A stretch of DNA of 64,000 nucleotides from Dyella thiooxydans (GCF_001641285.1 NZ_CP014841.1:930001-994000); one strand, 5' to 3'; positions 33,351 through 42,524 are shown, counted from the stretch's first letter. The notes: generated by a model not told the origin, from the sequence alone. Numbers and translations: made by a program.

Positions 33351-34653
33351 ATTTTGTGTAACCGGGATTCGAGTTACAGCTGAGGGAGTCGTTCCTCGAA
33401 CTGGATCGTAAAGCGGTTGAGCGCGGCCTTCCAATCACGGATCGGCAGCGTCCATTTCTTGCTGATGTTGCGCAGGGCCAGATAGAACAGCTTCACCAGT
33501 GCCTCGTCGCTCGGGAAGGCCCCGCGGTGCTTGGTCAGCTTGCGCAGGCTCATGTTCACCGACTCGATGGCGTTGGTCGTGTAGATCACCTTGCGGATCT
33601 CTGGCGGGTAGTCGAAGAACGGGATCAGGCGCGGCCAGTTGCGTCGCCAGGACTGCCCGATCGGCAGGTATTCCTTGTCCCAGCGGGCCTCGAACTCGGC
33701 GAGCCGCTGCTCGGCCTCCTCGGCGGTGGCACAGGTGTAGATGCGCTTGAGGTCGGCGGCCACCTCCGGCCGTCGCTTCCACGACACGTAGTTCAGGCTG
33801 TGCCGCACCATGTGTACGAGGCACAACTGCACCGTCGTGTGCGGGAATACGGTCTCGATCGCTTCGGGGAAACCCTTCAGGCCGTCGACGCAGGCGATGA
33901 AGATGTCCTGCACCCCGCGGTTGCGCAGCTCGGTCACCACCTGCAGCCAGAACTTGGCGCCCTCGGTCTGCGCCAGCCACAGCCCAAGGACCTCCTTCTC
34001 GCCGGCCATGGTGATGCCAATGGCCAGGTAGACCGCCTTCACCCGCACCGCGCCCTCGCGCACCTTCACATGGATGCAGTCCAGGTAGACGATCGGATAC
34101 ACCGGATCGAGCGGCCGGCCTTGCCAGGCCTTCACCTCGTCGATCACTGCATCGGTGACCGAGGAGATCAGGCTCGGCGAGACCTCCGTGCCATACATCT
34201 CTTCCAGGTGCGCCTGGATCTCGCGCACCGTCATGCCGCGGGCGTAGAGCGACAGGATCTTGTCGTCGAAGCCGCTCCAGCGAGTCTGGTGCTTGGGAAT
34301 CAGCTTCGGCTCGAAGCTGCCGTGCCGGTCGCGCGGGATCTCGATCGGCAGCTCGCCGAACTCGCCCTTGAGCGTCTTGCGGCTGCGGCCGTTGCGGGTG
34401 TTGCCGGCCGGGTTGGCCACCGGCTCGTGCTTATCGTGACCGAGGTGCTCGGTCATCTCCGCATCCAGCGCCTTCTCGACCAGCAGCTTGGTCAGCTGCT
34501 TGAGCAGGCCGTTCTCGCCGATCAGGTCTTCGGGCTTCTTGTAGTTCGCCAACAGGCTGCTAAGCAGCTCGTCGGGCACCTCGTGTTTGCGTGGACTCAT
34601 GGTCTCTCCGGGTCTGGCGGCAGTGTCCTGCCTGGGACCCGGTTACACAAAAT
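33351..34653 (-). mobile_element. IS256-family insertion sequence
   Basis: The element is about 1.3 kb with 16-bp terminal inverted repeats ATTTTGTGTAACCGGG (33351-33366 and, inverted, 34638-34653) around a complete transposase gene. The exact outer bases are uncertain by a few nucleotides. No 8-9-bp target duplication can be matched at the two flanks, suggesting that an adjacent deletion followed insertion. Confidence 0.85.
33374..34600 (-). CDS. IS256-family (mutator-type) transposase
   Basis: The protein has 408 residues, full length for the family. The DDE triad is visible: D in PIVYLDCIHVKVR, D in IACVDGLKGFPEAI and E in YTTNAIESVNMSLRK. The N-terminal region has the Zn-less helix-rich DNA-binding part (MTEHLGHDKHEP, GNTRNGRSRKTLKGEFGEL). 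No stop or frameshift is present, so it may be active. The stop is 8 bp from the left inverted repeat. Confidence 0.95.
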   Translation of the reverse strand: MSPRKHEVPDELLSSLLANYKKPEDLIGENGLLKQLTKLLVEKALDAEMTEHLGHDKHEPVANPAGNTRNGRSRKTLKGEFGELPIEIPRDRHGSFEPKLIPKHQTRWSGFDDKILSLYARGMTVREIQAHLEEMYGTEVSPSLISSVTDAVIDEVKAWQGRPLDPVYPIVYLDCIHVKVREGAVRVKAVYLAIGITMAGEKEVLGLWLAQTEGAKFWLQVVTELRNRGVQDIFIACVDGLKGFPEAIETVFPHTTVQLCLVHMVRHSLNYVSWKRRPEVAADLKRIYTCATAEEAEQRLAEFEARWDKEYLPIGQSWRRNWPRLIPFFDYPPEIRKVIYTTNAIESVNMSLRKLTKHRGAFPSDEALVKLFYLALRNISKKWTLPIRDWKAALNRFTIQFEERLPQL

Positions 34654-34686
34654 CTAGGACACGCCCCATGCTGGGGCGGTGAGGTT

Positions 34687-34705
34687 GGGGGCATTTTTGG
34701 GGGCA
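34687..34705. repeat. Right-hand GGGGGCA pair (candidate arm-type sites of the integrative element)
   Basis: GGGGGCA at 34687-34693 and 34699-34705, 12 bp apart, mirrors the pair upstream of the integrase (11 bp apart). Confidence 0.45.
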
Positions 34706-34754
34706 TAAATTTCCAATGGCCCCTGAAGGCCCCAAGAGTTGGGCTTTTTCGTTG

Positions 34755-34769
34755 CCCCCCTTGGCACCA
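34755..34769 (+). other. Candidate degenerate attR
   Basis: CCCCCCTTGGCACCA matches the last 16 bases of tRNA-Leu except for one missing G. It marks the presumed right boundary of the element inserted at tRNA-Leu. Confidence 0.55.
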
Positions 34770-34810
34770 ACAACAGCGGGGCATGCAGAGCAGCGCCAGC
34801 CCCGGATCGA

Positions 34811-34834
34811 AAGCCGCCGCAAGGCGGCTTTTTT
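34811..34834 (+). terminator. Intrinsic terminator
   Basis: Stem AAGCCGCC (34811-34818) and GGCGGCTT (34823-34830), loop GCAA, followed by TTTT. It lies just outside the candidate attR. It may be the original downstream terminator of the tRNA-Leu transcript. Confidence 0.75.
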
Positions 34835-34929
34835 GTTGTTCGATGTTTTTGTGATCGCAGCGTGCACGAGGCGCAAAGTGTTGCTAGTCTTTTTCTGCGG
34901 CTGCACAGGGGCAGCTGTGGGGAGTCAAA

Positions 34930-35133
34930 ATGCAAACGATGCAAGCAGGCTCTGTGCTGTGGCGCGGGCTGCGATTGTTTGCAGGGATGCTGGCGGGCGA
35001 GAGGGCCCGTTCGACCACGCCCGAGGCGTTGGCGGCAAGGAGCGATCTTGTTTCCTGGTGTTCTGAGGCCCGCACTAGACGCGGGGACGAGCTGGCACGC
35101 AGCCAGTTCCTTCAATCCTTTCCCGAAAGCTAG
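34930..35133 (+). CDS. Possible small ORF, 67 residues
   Basis: The ATG at 34930 is preceded by GGGGAG with 5-6 bp spacing. The product is basic with a hydrophobic first third (SVLWRGLRLFAGMLAG) and a charged second half (CSEARTRRGDELARSQ). There is no recognised family, and third-position GC is lower than in neighbouring genes. It may be a genuine minor gene or chance. Confidence 0.28.
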   Translation: MQTMQAGSVLWRGLRLFAGMLAGERARSTTPEALAARSDLVSWCSEARTRRGDELARSQFLQSFPES

Positions 35134-35429
35134 CTGTCCGCCCGCTTCGATGGCCGGTGTGCGGGGTACTGTGCGACCGCCGCCACTTTTCGCCTGCCTT
35201 GCGGTGGATACCGTACGCGGTCGGTAGGTGTGCTCCTACGGCATCGACCCACAAAGCGATGGCAAGCTATTTCCCGTTCGTCGGTTGTGACGAGCGTCTT
35301 GATGCCGGCCCGCATGTGTCATCCATGGTGGAAAGGGTGGTTTGATGGCAAGCGGACATGCTTTGCCGGCTGCTGGCGCGCAGTGGAATTTGCGCGCAAT
35401 ATGATTCAGTACCCAAGGAGGGTAGCGTA

Positions 35430-36083
35430 GTGATCAATGTTGTCCTGGTGGATGATCACGAGCTGGTTCGCACCGGCTTCCGGATGATCCTGCAACAGCA
35501 ACCGGATATTCGCATTCGCGGGGAGGCGGGGAGCGCGGAGGAGGGCTTGCGCCTGATCCGCACCCTGGCGCCCGACATCGCACTGGTGGATGTCCACATG
35601 CCTGGCATGAGTGGTATCGAGCTCACCGAGCGGGTGGTGCGGTCCAAGCTGCATACCCACATCGTCATCGTGACGGTGGTCGACGACGCCCGGTTTCCGA
35701 AGCGTCTGCTCGATGCCGGCGCGCTCGGTTATCTGACCAAGGGGTGCACCGCTGAAGAGCTGCTGGCGGCGGTTCGCCAGGTGGCCAGTGGTCGTCGCTA
35801 TCTTGCGCCGGCCGTGGCGCAGCAGCTGGCGCTGGCAACGCTGGATGGCAGCGACTCGCCGTTCGACACGCTCTCCAGCCGCGAGCTCGAAGTGGCAATG
35901 ATGCTCGTGCGCGGCAAGCCGCTGACGCTGATCGGCGAGCAGCTCAATCTCAGTCCGAAGACGGTGTCGACGTACAAGCAGCGTCTGATGGAAAAGCTCA
36001 ATGTCGACCACGTGATCAGCCTGGCTCATCTGATGGCAGTACACGGATTGATCGACACGCAGGCGCAGCACGCCAACGCCTGA
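35430..36083 (+). CDS. NarL/FixJ-type response regulator (GacA/UvrY-like)
   Basis: The 217-residue protein has a receiver domain (VVLVDDHELVRTGF, phospho-acceptor D in IALVDVHMPGMSG, K in LTKGCTAEELL) and a C-terminal LuxR-type helix-turn-helix (LSSRELEVAMMLVRGKPLTLIGEQLNLSPKTVSTYKQRLMEKL). Overall it is closest to the GacA/UvrY group, which with a BarA/GacS-type kinase controls the Csr system. The kinase is not nearby. The start is GTG at 35430 with a strong AAGGAG nine bases upstream; TATGAT at 35400-35405 is a possible -10. Confidence 0.88.
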   Translation: MINVVLVDDHELVRTGFRMILQQQPDIRIRGEAGSAEEGLRLIRTLAPDIALVDVHMPGMSGIELTERVVRSKLHTHIVIVTVVDDARFPKRLLDAGALGYLTKGCTAEELLAAVRQVASGRRYLAPAVAQQLALATLDGSDSPFDTLSSRELEVAMMLVRGKPLTLIGEQLNLSPKTVSTYKQRLMEKLNVDHVISLAHLMAVHGLIDTQAQHANA

Positions 36084-36110
36084 GCGTAACGACGCCACAC
36101 GTGGCGGCCA

Positions 36111-36145
36111 AACAAAAGCCGGGCAATTTGCCCGGCTTTTGTTTA
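36111..36145. terminator. Bidirectional terminator between the response regulator and rne
   Basis: Nearly perfect palindrome: AAAAGCCGGGCAA (36114-36126) and TTGCCCGGCTTTT (36128-36140), with A and T runs on both sides. It serves both convergent genes. Confidence 0.88.
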
Positions 36146-36175
36146 TCGGGAACACCAGCTTTCGCCGGCATCCGG

Positions 36176-39100
36176 TCAGTTCGTTTCGGTATTGCCGTCC
36201 TGCTTGCGTTCCGGTGCGTCTTCCTTGTCCGCTTCCGGCGTTTCGGAGGCAGGGGGCTCGGTCGTTGCTCCCGGTTCGAGCGCTGCATGCTTGGTGGCCG
36301 CGGGCGGTTCGATCGCTTCCCGGGGCGTGTGCGTTGGCGTCACAGTCGCCGCTTGCGCAAGCAGGTCACCCTGCGCCGGGCCTGCAGCGATGGTGATCGC
36401 AGGTTCTGCCGCCGGGCTGGCTGCGGGAGTGGGCGCGATGGCATCGGTGTCGGTCACGCCAGGCAGAGCCATCTCGTTTTCTGCCTGAGGTAGCGGGGCC
36501 ACGGACACCGTGTCGTCTTGCTTCTCCTCCTGTGTGGTTACCGTCACCGCAGGCGCAGGCGCAGGCGCAGGTGCCGGTGTGGCCACGGTTATCGACGGTA
36601 CCTCCTGGACCGGTTCGTCGGCCTCGGAATAGTTGCCTTGAGCGGGCTCGGCCGATGCCGGCGGAATCGGCGGCAAGGTGGGCAGGTTGAACGATGTCAT
36701 TGCCGACGTAGTCACCGTCGCCACCGGCGGAGCCATGGTCACGGTCCTGGCTTCGGCCGCGTTCTCGGTGTTGGCCGGAAGGGTGGGTTCGGTCGACACG
36801 TCAGCCGATGCGGAGGTCACGATTGCCGCTGCGATCGCAGCCGCACCGGCTTCGGCGGGGCGCGTCGACGGTGCGGGGGCCGCGCCTTCACCGGTGCCAT
36901 CGTGCTGATCGTCGCGATCCTCATCATCCAGTCCATCGGCCTGCGACGCAGCATCGGCCGTCGTACCGGCGGTGCCTTCGTCATGGCGGCGGCGGCGGCG
37001 GCCGCCGCGACGGCCGCGACGGCGACGCGGGGTGCTGCCGTCGGTGGCCTCGGCAGCACCTTCCGCAGGAGCCTGCCCCGTCGCGGCGACCGGCTCGGCG
37101 GCCGCCGTTACCAACTTCTTCGGCTCTTCGGCCGGTGCTTCGCTCACGGCCGGACCCTGCGGCGATTGCGGGCGCGCCGCTGCGGCGGGAGCCTGGCGCT
37201 CCGGACGGTTGCTGGCCGGCGGGGTGCCGGCCGAATCCGCCTTCGCATTCGCGGATTCCGACTTCGGCTGCGGACGCGGCTGGGGTGCCTTGTCCTGGCG
37301 AGGGCTATTGCCGGAAGCGGCTTTTTCCTGGCGGGAGCGGCCTGCCTGTTCCTGTTCGCCACCGCGCTGGCGATTGCCCTTTTGCTGCTGCGCATTGCCA
37401 CTGCGACCGGGCTGCTGGCCCTGTTCGCGGCGATTGCCCTTGTTGCCCTGGGATGCATTGCCCTGGGCCTGCTGGGCGGGACGATTGCGCTCGTCGCGGC
37501 GCGGCCCCTGACGACGATTGCCGGAGCGCTCGCTGCTGTCCGGTTCGGACGGTGCAGGCGCTTCGGCCGGGCCACGGAACCAGCCCAGCAGTCGGGTCAG
37601 AAGGCCGCCGGACGGGGCCGGTGCGGGCGCCGCTGCCTGGAGACGCGGCGCAGCCTTCGGGGCAGGTGCTGCTGCGGCGACCTGGGCAGTTTCCTCGCGG
37701 ACCGGAGCTGGCGTGGATGGAACCACGCCGCTGACCGCGGGCTGCTCGCTGCTGCCCAGGGCCTGGCCCATCTTCGGGATCGGCGAGGCCTCGACAGCGG
37801 TCAGGCGCTCGTAGCTGGGCTTGCTGTGCTCGCCCATCTCCGCTTCCTTGATCCGCTGGATCTCGATGTGCGGGGTCTGCAACTTGCGGTCGGCAACGAT
37901 GACCACGTGCACCTTGTTGCGCAGTTCGATCTCGACGACGCTGGCGCGCTTCTCGTTGAGCAGGAAGTTGGCAACCGTCGGCGGCGCCTGCACCAGCACC
38001 TGGCCGGTGTTGTCCTTCATCGCGTGCTCTTCGATCAGGCGCAGGGTCGACAGCGACAGCGACTCCACGCTGCGGATGTGGCCGTGGCCTTCGCAACGCG
38101 GGCAGACGATCTGTGTCGCTTCGCCCAGACTCGGGCGCAGGCGCTGGCGCGACATCTCCAGCAGGCCGAAGCGCGAGATGCGACCGACCTGCACACGGGC
38201 GCGATCGAGTTTGAGGGCGTCCTTCAGCTTCTCCTCGACCTCGCGCTGGTGGCGCGGGCTGTCCATGTCGATGAAGTCGATGACGATCAGGCCGCCGGCG
38301 TCGCGGATGCGCAGCTGGCGGGCGATCTCCACCGCAGCTTCGCAATTGGTGTTGAAGGCGGTTTCCTCGATGTCGCCGCCCTTGGTCGACTTGGCCGAGT
38401 TGATGTCGATCGCGGTCAGTGCCTCGGTCTGGTCGATCACGATCGAGCCACCGGAGGGCAGGCGTACCTGGCGATCGAACGCACTCTCGATCTGCGTCTC
38501 GATCTGGTAGCGCGAGAACAGCGGGGTATCGTCCTTGTACAGCTTGAGCTTGCGCAGGGCGTTGGGCATCACCTGCTGCATGAACTCGCGCGCGTCGTTG
38601 AACAGCGATTCCTCGTCGATGAGGATCTCGCCGATGTCATTGCGCAGGTAGTCGCGCAGGGCACGGATGAACAGCTTCGATTCCTGGTAGATCAGGAACG
38701 GAGCCTTCTGCTTGGCGGCGGCCTCGGAGATCGAGCGCCACAGGGTGAGCAGGTAGTCCAGGTCCCACTGCAGCTCTTCGGCGTCGCGGCCCATGCCGGC
38801 GGTGCGCACGATCAGGCCGACGTCATCCGGTACGTTGAGCAGGTCCAGCGCTTCCTTCAGCGCCTGCCGATCCTCGCCCTCGATCCGGCGCGAGACGCCG
38901 CCCGCCTTCGGGTTGTTGGGCATCAGCACCATGTAGCGGCCGGCGAGGCTGATGTAGGTGGTCAGTGCAGCGCCCTTGTTGCCGCGCTCTTCCTTCTCGA
39001 CTTGGACGACCAGTTCCTGGCCTTCCTTCAGCAGCTCGCGGATGTTCGCCTTGTGCGGATCCAGGCCCGGGGTGAAGTACTCGCGGGCGATTTCCTTGAT

Positions 39101-39307
39101 CGGCAGGAAGCCGTGGCGCTCGGCGCCATAGTCGACGAAACAGGCTTCCAGCGAGGCTTCGACGCGGGTGATGCGGCCTTTGTAGATGTTGGCCTTTTTC
39201 TGCTCGCGCGAGGGGATTTCGATATCGAGGTCGTACAGGGTCTGGCCATCGACGATGGCCACACGCAACTCTTCACGCTGAGTTGCGTTGATCAACATGC
39301 GCTTCAT
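36176..39307 (-). CDS. rne: Ribonuclease E
   Basis: The protein has 1043 residues. The N-terminal catalytic half has [20 protein letters not shown], an S1 domain (about residues 35-120), the DNase I-like part with [14 protein letters not shown], and the zinc-link CPRCEGHG joining protomers. The C-terminal half is low complexity: an arginine-rich RNA-binding patch ([17 protein letters not shown]) and Pro/Ala repeats, the scaffold for the degradosome. The enzyme starts mRNA decay and processes rRNA and tRNA. ATG at 39307 gives the canonical start. Divergent rluC and a 343-bp 5' gap are as in E. coli, where the long leader mediates autoregulation. Confidence 0.96.
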   Translation of the reverse strand: MKRMLINATQREELRVAIVDGQTLYDLDIEIPSREQKKANIYKGRITRVEASLEACFVDYGAERHGFLPIKEIAREYFTPGLDPHKANIRELLKEGQELVVQVEKEERGNKGAALTTYISLAGRYMVLMPNNPKAGGVSRRIEGEDRQALKEALDLLNVPDDVGLIVRTAGMGRDAEELQWDLDYLLTLWRSISEAAAKQKAPFLIYQESKLFIRALRDYLRNDIGEILIDEESLFNDAREFMQQVMPNALRKLKLYKDDTPLFSRYQIETQIESAFDRQVRLPSGGSIVIDQTEALTAIDINSAKSTKGGDIEETAFNTNCEAAVEIARQLRIRDAGGLIVIDFIDMDSPRHQREVEEKLKDALKLDRARVQVGRISRFGLLEMSRQRLRPSLGEATQIVCPRCEGHGHIRSVESLSLSTLRLIEEHAMKDNTGQVLVQAPPTVANFLLNEKRASVVEIELRNKVHVVIVADRKLQTPHIEIQRIKEAEMGEHSKPSYERLTAVEASPIPKMGQALGSSEQPAVSGVVPSTPAPVREETAQVAAAAPAPKAAPRLQAAAPAPAPSGGLLTRLLGWFRGPAEAPAPSEPDSSERSGNRRQGPRRDERNRPAQQAQGNASQGNKGNRREQGQQPGRSGNAQQQKGNRQRGGEQEQAGRSRQEKAASGNSPRQDKAPQPRPQPKSESANAKADSAGTPPASNRPERQAPAAAARPQSPQGPAVSEAPAEEPKKLVTAAAEPVAATGQAPAEGAAEATDGSTPRRRRGRRGGRRRRRHDEGTAGTTADAASQADGLDDEDRDDQHDGTGEGAAPAPSTRPAEAGAAAIAAAIVTSASADVSTEPTLPANTENAAEARTVTMAPPVATVTTSAMTSFNLPTLPPIPPASAEPAQGNYSEADEPVQEVPSITVATPAPAPAPAPAVTVTTQEEKQDDTVSVAPLPQAENEMALPGVTDTDAIAPTPAASPAAEPAITIAAGPAQGDLLAQAATVTPTHTPREAIEPPAATKHAALEPGATTEPPASETPEADKEDAPERKQDGNTETN

Positions 39308-39650
39308 TGTGTTGTTTTCCTTGGACCTTCCGCGCGTCGCGTGCCTCGGTGGCGCCACTGGGGGCGGCCTGCCGGGGATCGCGCCGCTTGCGGGAGGGCG
39401 GCAAAAGTACGACACCATTCCGGGTGCCGGCGATGATTCCTCTAACTGTCACGCCGCGGTTGCCCGCTCCTTCGAAGGATCCGGACAAACCGCCATCCGA
39501 CCCGTTACGATGAAAGGGAGCAGCGACCGGGCGCCCCGGGGAAGGCGGCCGGCGCAATCCTCGCCGACGTGACGGACGGGGCCCGCACGATCACTGGATC
39601 GGGCAGGGCGAAGCGCCGGTCGAGTATCCTATCGAAGCGGATTTTTTTCA
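39308..39650. promoter_or_regulatory. 343-bp divergent intergenic region between rne and rluC
   Basis: No ORF is supported here. By analogy with E. coli it should carry the rluC promoter and a long rne 5' UTR that RNase E itself cleaves. A T-rich patch (ATTTTTTTCA) lies directly before the rluC ATG, without a Shine-Dalgarno sequence. I could not fix promoter boxes with confidence. Confidence 0.5.
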
Positions 39651-40619
39651 ATGCAGACGGTAACTTCCCCTGACGTACCTCACGGGGTGCGTCAAGTCGA
39701 GGTCGGCCCGGAACGGGACGGCCAGCGGATCGACAACGCCTTGGCCACGCTGCTGAAAGGCGTCCCCAAGAGTGTCATCTATCGCATCCTTCGTACCGGC
39801 CAGGTGCGGGTGAACGGCAAGCGCGCCAAGCCGGACACCCGGCTGGCCGCCGGTGACCTGCTGCGCATCCCCCCGGTTCGTGTCGCAGAGAAACATGAGA
39901 CGAAGGGGCCCGCCTCCGCTCAGGTCGCCGAGGCCGCGGCCGCGGTGATCTTCGAGGACAAGCATTTCCTGGTGATCGACAAGCCGTCGGGCATGGCCAG
40001 CCATGGCGGCAGCGGGGTGAGTCACGGGGCGATCGAGCTGATGCGCGCGGCTCGGCCCAACGAGCATCTGGAACTGGTCCACCGGCTGGATCGGGATACC
40101 AGTGGCGTGCTTGTGTTCGCCAAGACCCGCGCGGGTCTCACCGGGCTGCAGGCGGCCATTCGCGAAGGCCAGGTGGTCAAGCAGTATCTCTGCCTGATGG
40201 TCGGGCACCCGTCCAAGGCGAAGTTCAACGTCAATGCGCCGCTGGCCAAGTCGGTGCTGCAGGGCGGAGAACGTATGGTAAGAGTGTCCGATAACGGCAA
40301 GCCATCGCTCACTTTTTTCCAGGAAATGGAGCAGTATCCGGGCGCCCGGCTGATGCAGGCGACACTGGGCACCGGTCGCACCCATCAGATCCGCGTGCAT
40401 GCCGCGCACATCGGCCATCCACTGGCTGGCGACCCGAAATACGGCGACAAGGACGCCAACAAGCGCTTCCGCGGCCGGGGGCTGCACCGGCTGTTCCTGC
40501 ACGCTTCGCACATGAGCTTCGAGCTCGACGGTCGGTCATACGGCTTTTCAGCGCCGCTTCCAGATGACTTGAAGTCTTTTTTGGATGCTCTTGTATCTAA
40601 GAGAAAAAACGCGCGCTAA
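39651..40619 (+). CDS. rluC: 23S rRNA pseudouridine synthase RluC
   Basis: The protein has 322 residues. It has an S4 RNA-binding domain (residues about 20-80, VIYRILRTGQVRVNGKRAKP), then the RluA-family catalytic domain with ELVHRLDRDTSGVLVFAKT containing the catalytic Asp, and GRTHQIRVHAAHIGHPLAGDPKYGD. It modifies U955, U2504 and U2580 in E. coli. Position divergent from rne supports RluC rather than RluD. Its 3' end overlaps the stop of the convergent CPBP-like gene by 23 bp. Confidence 0.93.
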   Translation: MQTVTSPDVPHGVRQVEVGPERDGQRIDNALATLLKGVPKSVIYRILRTGQVRVNGKRAKPDTRLAAGDLLRIPPVRVAEKHETKGPASAQVAEAAAAVIFEDKHFLVIDKPSGMASHGGSGVSHGAIELMRAARPNEHLELVHRLDRDTSGVLVFAKTRAGLTGLQAAIREGQVVKQYLCLMVGHPSKAKFNVNAPLAKSVLQGGERMVRVSDNGKPSLTFFQEMEQYPGARLMQATLGTGRTHQIRVHAAHIGHPLAGDPKYGDKDANKRFRGRGLHRLFLHASHMSFELDGRSYGFSAPLPDDLKSFLDALVSKRKNAR

Positions 40620-42084
40620 CCTCCAGCGAACGCAACATTGGGCCGACCAGCATGGCGCCAACGATGAGGGCACTGGCGGCATGTGCAATGGCGACCGGCA
40701 GCAGGCTGCGGTTGCGCAGGAAGCAGGCCGCCCAGAACAGTTCGGACAGCAGACACAGCTGCATCAGCATGCCGTTCGGCGTATGCATGAGGGCAAACAA
40801 CGCGGCGACGACGAGGACTGCCCATGGCCCGGATCGCAGGATCCGCTCCAGGCGCGGCAGGGCGAAGCCGAGCAGCAGCCATTGCTGCATTCCTGCCCAG
40901 CCAAGATAGATCACCGCTCGCCCGGGTTTGACCGGTTCCATCGGGTGGCCCCACAGCTGGCCGACCGCGACCGCCACGGGAACCAGCAACAAGGGTGCCC
41001 ACCACATTGCCGACTTCCAGCGTCCCAGCCAGCACCATTGGCGAAGCCCCTTATCGCGGGTGCTCCAGGCGGCGAACGCCAACGCGGATGCGAACGCCGC
41101 GGCGGCGGGCCAGCTGGCCCGCCCACCCCATTGCAACCCTGCGAGCAGCCAGAGCGGGCCGGCGAGCGCTGCCGCCAGTGCGATCAGATCTCCCCGCGGT
41201 CGCCACGCCAGGTGAAGTAACGCAGCGGCATAGGTGCCGCAGGCCAGCCAGGTCAGCCATCCGGGCAGGCCCGGTCGCGGTGTGCGTGGGGGGAGATCCG
41301 CGCGCACGACGATGGCGCCGGCCTGCCTGCGAACGGCTTCGTCGCGCCAGGTCAGCAGTTCCTCGGCCGATGCGTTTACCGGAAGCCAGATGAGCGGCGA
41401 GGCGGTCTGCCCGGTCAGGGCCGCCAGCTGCGCCGTCGGCGACGGCAGCGAGGGAGAGGGGAATGCGGGTGGCGTCCACTCGTCGGTTGCCGGATCCGCT
41501 GCCTCCAGGGCAACGTGCCTGAGAATCCAGGATGTCCCGGGTGGCGCGTCGACGCGCAGCCGCAACATGGACGCACTCAGCGGCAAAGGGCAAGGGCGAC
41601 CCGCCGGGTCCCGGCCCGTTTGCCGACGCAGGTCGATGCGGAGCGGGGCGCCGATCTGCCAAGCCTGTGCCGGCGTCAGGCATGCCGTGCCATGGCCATC
41701 TCCCCATACGATGGAAACACGTGCAGTGGCGCTGCCTTCAGAGTCGACGGCGAGAACAGGCCAGTGCGCCAGGTCCAGTCGTTGGGCGATGGGAAGTCCC
41801 AGCTCGAAGGGATCCTTCCCCCGGCTGATGATTTCCAGTCCGTCTGATGTCCTGCGGGCATCGCCGTCACCGAAAATCCGACCGGCGATGAGGTCCCGGG
41901 GTACGCGGGGGCGCCATTGCCATCGGGGCTCGCCCCGCTGCAGCGTCTGCAGCACTCGCCCCGCGTCGTTGGCGAGATGAATCGCAGTCAGTTCGGCCGC
42001 GAGCAAGCCGAACGCCAGCAGCAGAGCGATCACACTGGCCAGCAGGCCGGCGGTACGCGCGTAGCGTGATCGGCCCGGGTGCAC
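40597..42084 (-). CDS. CPBP-like integral membrane protein with altered active-site motif
   Basis: The protein has about 495 residues. A first helix (LLASVIALLLAFGLLAAEL) is followed by a soluble part of about 230 residues and then 6-8 membrane helices. The C-terminal region resembles the CPBP/Abi family: motif 2 FALMHTPN and motif 3 VAIAHAAS are present, but motif 1, normally EExxxR, reads GMQQWLLLGF with both glutamates replaced by Gln. A protease role is thus doubtful. The start is GTG at 42084, four bases after the phhB stop. The large N-terminal domain is not one I recognise. Confidence 0.65.
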   Translation of the reverse strand: MHPGRSRYARTAGLLASVIALLLAFGLLAAELTAIHLANDAGRVLQTLQRGEPRWQWRPRVPRDLIAGRIFGDGDARRTSDGLEIISRGKDPFELGLPIAQRLDLAHWPVLAVDSEGSATARVSIVWGDGHGTACLTPAQAWQIGAPLRIDLRRQTGRDPAGRPCPLPLSASMLRLRVDAPPGTSWILRHVALEAADPATDEWTPPAFPSPSLPSPTAQLAALTGQTASPLIWLPVNASAEELLTWRDEAVRRQAGAIVVRADLPPRTPRPGLPGWLTWLACGTYAAALLHLAWRPRGDLIALAAALAGPLWLLAGLQWGGRASWPAAAAFASALAFAAWSTRDKGLRQWCWLGRWKSAMWWAPLLLVPVAVAVGQLWGHPMEPVKPGRAVIYLGWAGMQQWLLLGFALPRLERILRSGPWAVLVVAALFALMHTPNGMLMQLCLLSELFWAACFLRNRSLLPVAIAHAASALIVGAMLVGPMLRSLEVSARFFS

Positions 42085-42086
42085 GG

Positions 42087-42428
42087 TCAGCGTGCGAGCA
42101 GCGCTTCGACCCTCGCGGCGCAGATGAAGTCGTTCAGCGAGAGGCCGCCGACGTCATGCGTCGACCAGAGAACCTGACAATGGCCGTAGCCGGCTTCCAG
42201 GTCGGGGTGGTGGTCCTCCCTGTTGGCCATGAAGCCGACGGCATTGATGAAGCCGAGCGTGCGATGGAAGTCGTCGAAGCGGAAGTCCTTGACGATCGCC
42301 TTGCCGTCGTTGACCAGCGACCAGCCGGGCATCCCGGCAAGCAGTCCGGCGACCGCGGCCGCATCCAGCGCATGCTCGCTGCCGCTGCGCGGGATGCAGT
42401 GTTGCTGGGCGAGATCGTCGATGCGCAT
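42087..42428 (-). CDS. phhB: 4a-hydroxytetrahydrobiopterin (pterin-4a-carbinolamine) dehydratase
   Basis: The protein has 113 residues. The catalytic histidines appear in FMANREDHHPDLEAGYGHCQVLW, with LSLNDFICAARVE at the C-terminus, as in PhhB/DCoH. It recycles the pterin cofactor of phenylalanine hydroxylase or serves a moonlighting role. The ATG at 42428 has GGAG seven bases upstream. No phhA is in the window. Confidence 0.9.
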   Translation of the reverse strand: MRIDDLAQQHCIPRSGSEHALDAAAVAGLLAGMPGWSLVNDGKAIVKDFRFDDFHRTLGFINAVGFMANREDHHPDLEAGYGHCQVLWSTHDVGGLSLNDFICAARVEALLAR

Positions 42429-42495
42429 GCTTTTCTCCGGAGCCTGGGTTCGGGGATGCGAAGGGTCGGAGCTGTGCGGCGAAATGTCAAAGCGG

Positions 42496-42524
42496 GCGAC
42501 ACACTTTCGAAACAGTACTAAAAT
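42496..42524 (+). promoter_or_regulatory. Candidate sigma-70 promoter of nfuA
   Basis: GCGACA (42496-42501) and TAAAAT (42519-42524) are separated by 17 bp, placing the start of transcription near 42531, 50 bases before the nfuA ATG. Confidence 0.5.

Larger units (their letters stand above)
34654..35429. other. 776-bp stretch without a convincing gene
   Basis: It holds the right side of the tRNA-Leu element (GGGGGCA repeats, candidate attR), a terminator at 34811, one weak small ORF (34930-35133) and a short GTAGG...CCTAC dyad near 35223. Base composition is more mixed than in neighbouring genes. Nothing else is recognised. Confidence 0.5.

Noticed and set aside
32757-34769. CRISPR array or toxin-antitoxin in the tRNA-Leu element
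   Set aside because: No regularly spaced repeats with variable spacers and no small gene pair; only the integrase fragment and the IS are present.
35223-35238. GTAGGTGTGCTCCTAC, considered as another REP copy
   Set aside because: Only a short dyad shares GTAGG and CCTAC; the ACCCTGTG core of the REP arms is missing, so at most it is an eroded remnant.
36546-36575. CAGGCG hexamer repeats, considered as a phase-variable tandem repeat
   Set aside because: They encode the Pro-Ala linker of the RNase E C-terminal region; hexamers keep the frame and such linkers vary harmlessly.
36518-39436. Plus-strand ORF of 972 codons opposite rne
   Set aside because: It is an antisense shadow of a certain gene; the cysteine/arginine-rich first part mirrors the low-complexity C-terminus of RNase E.
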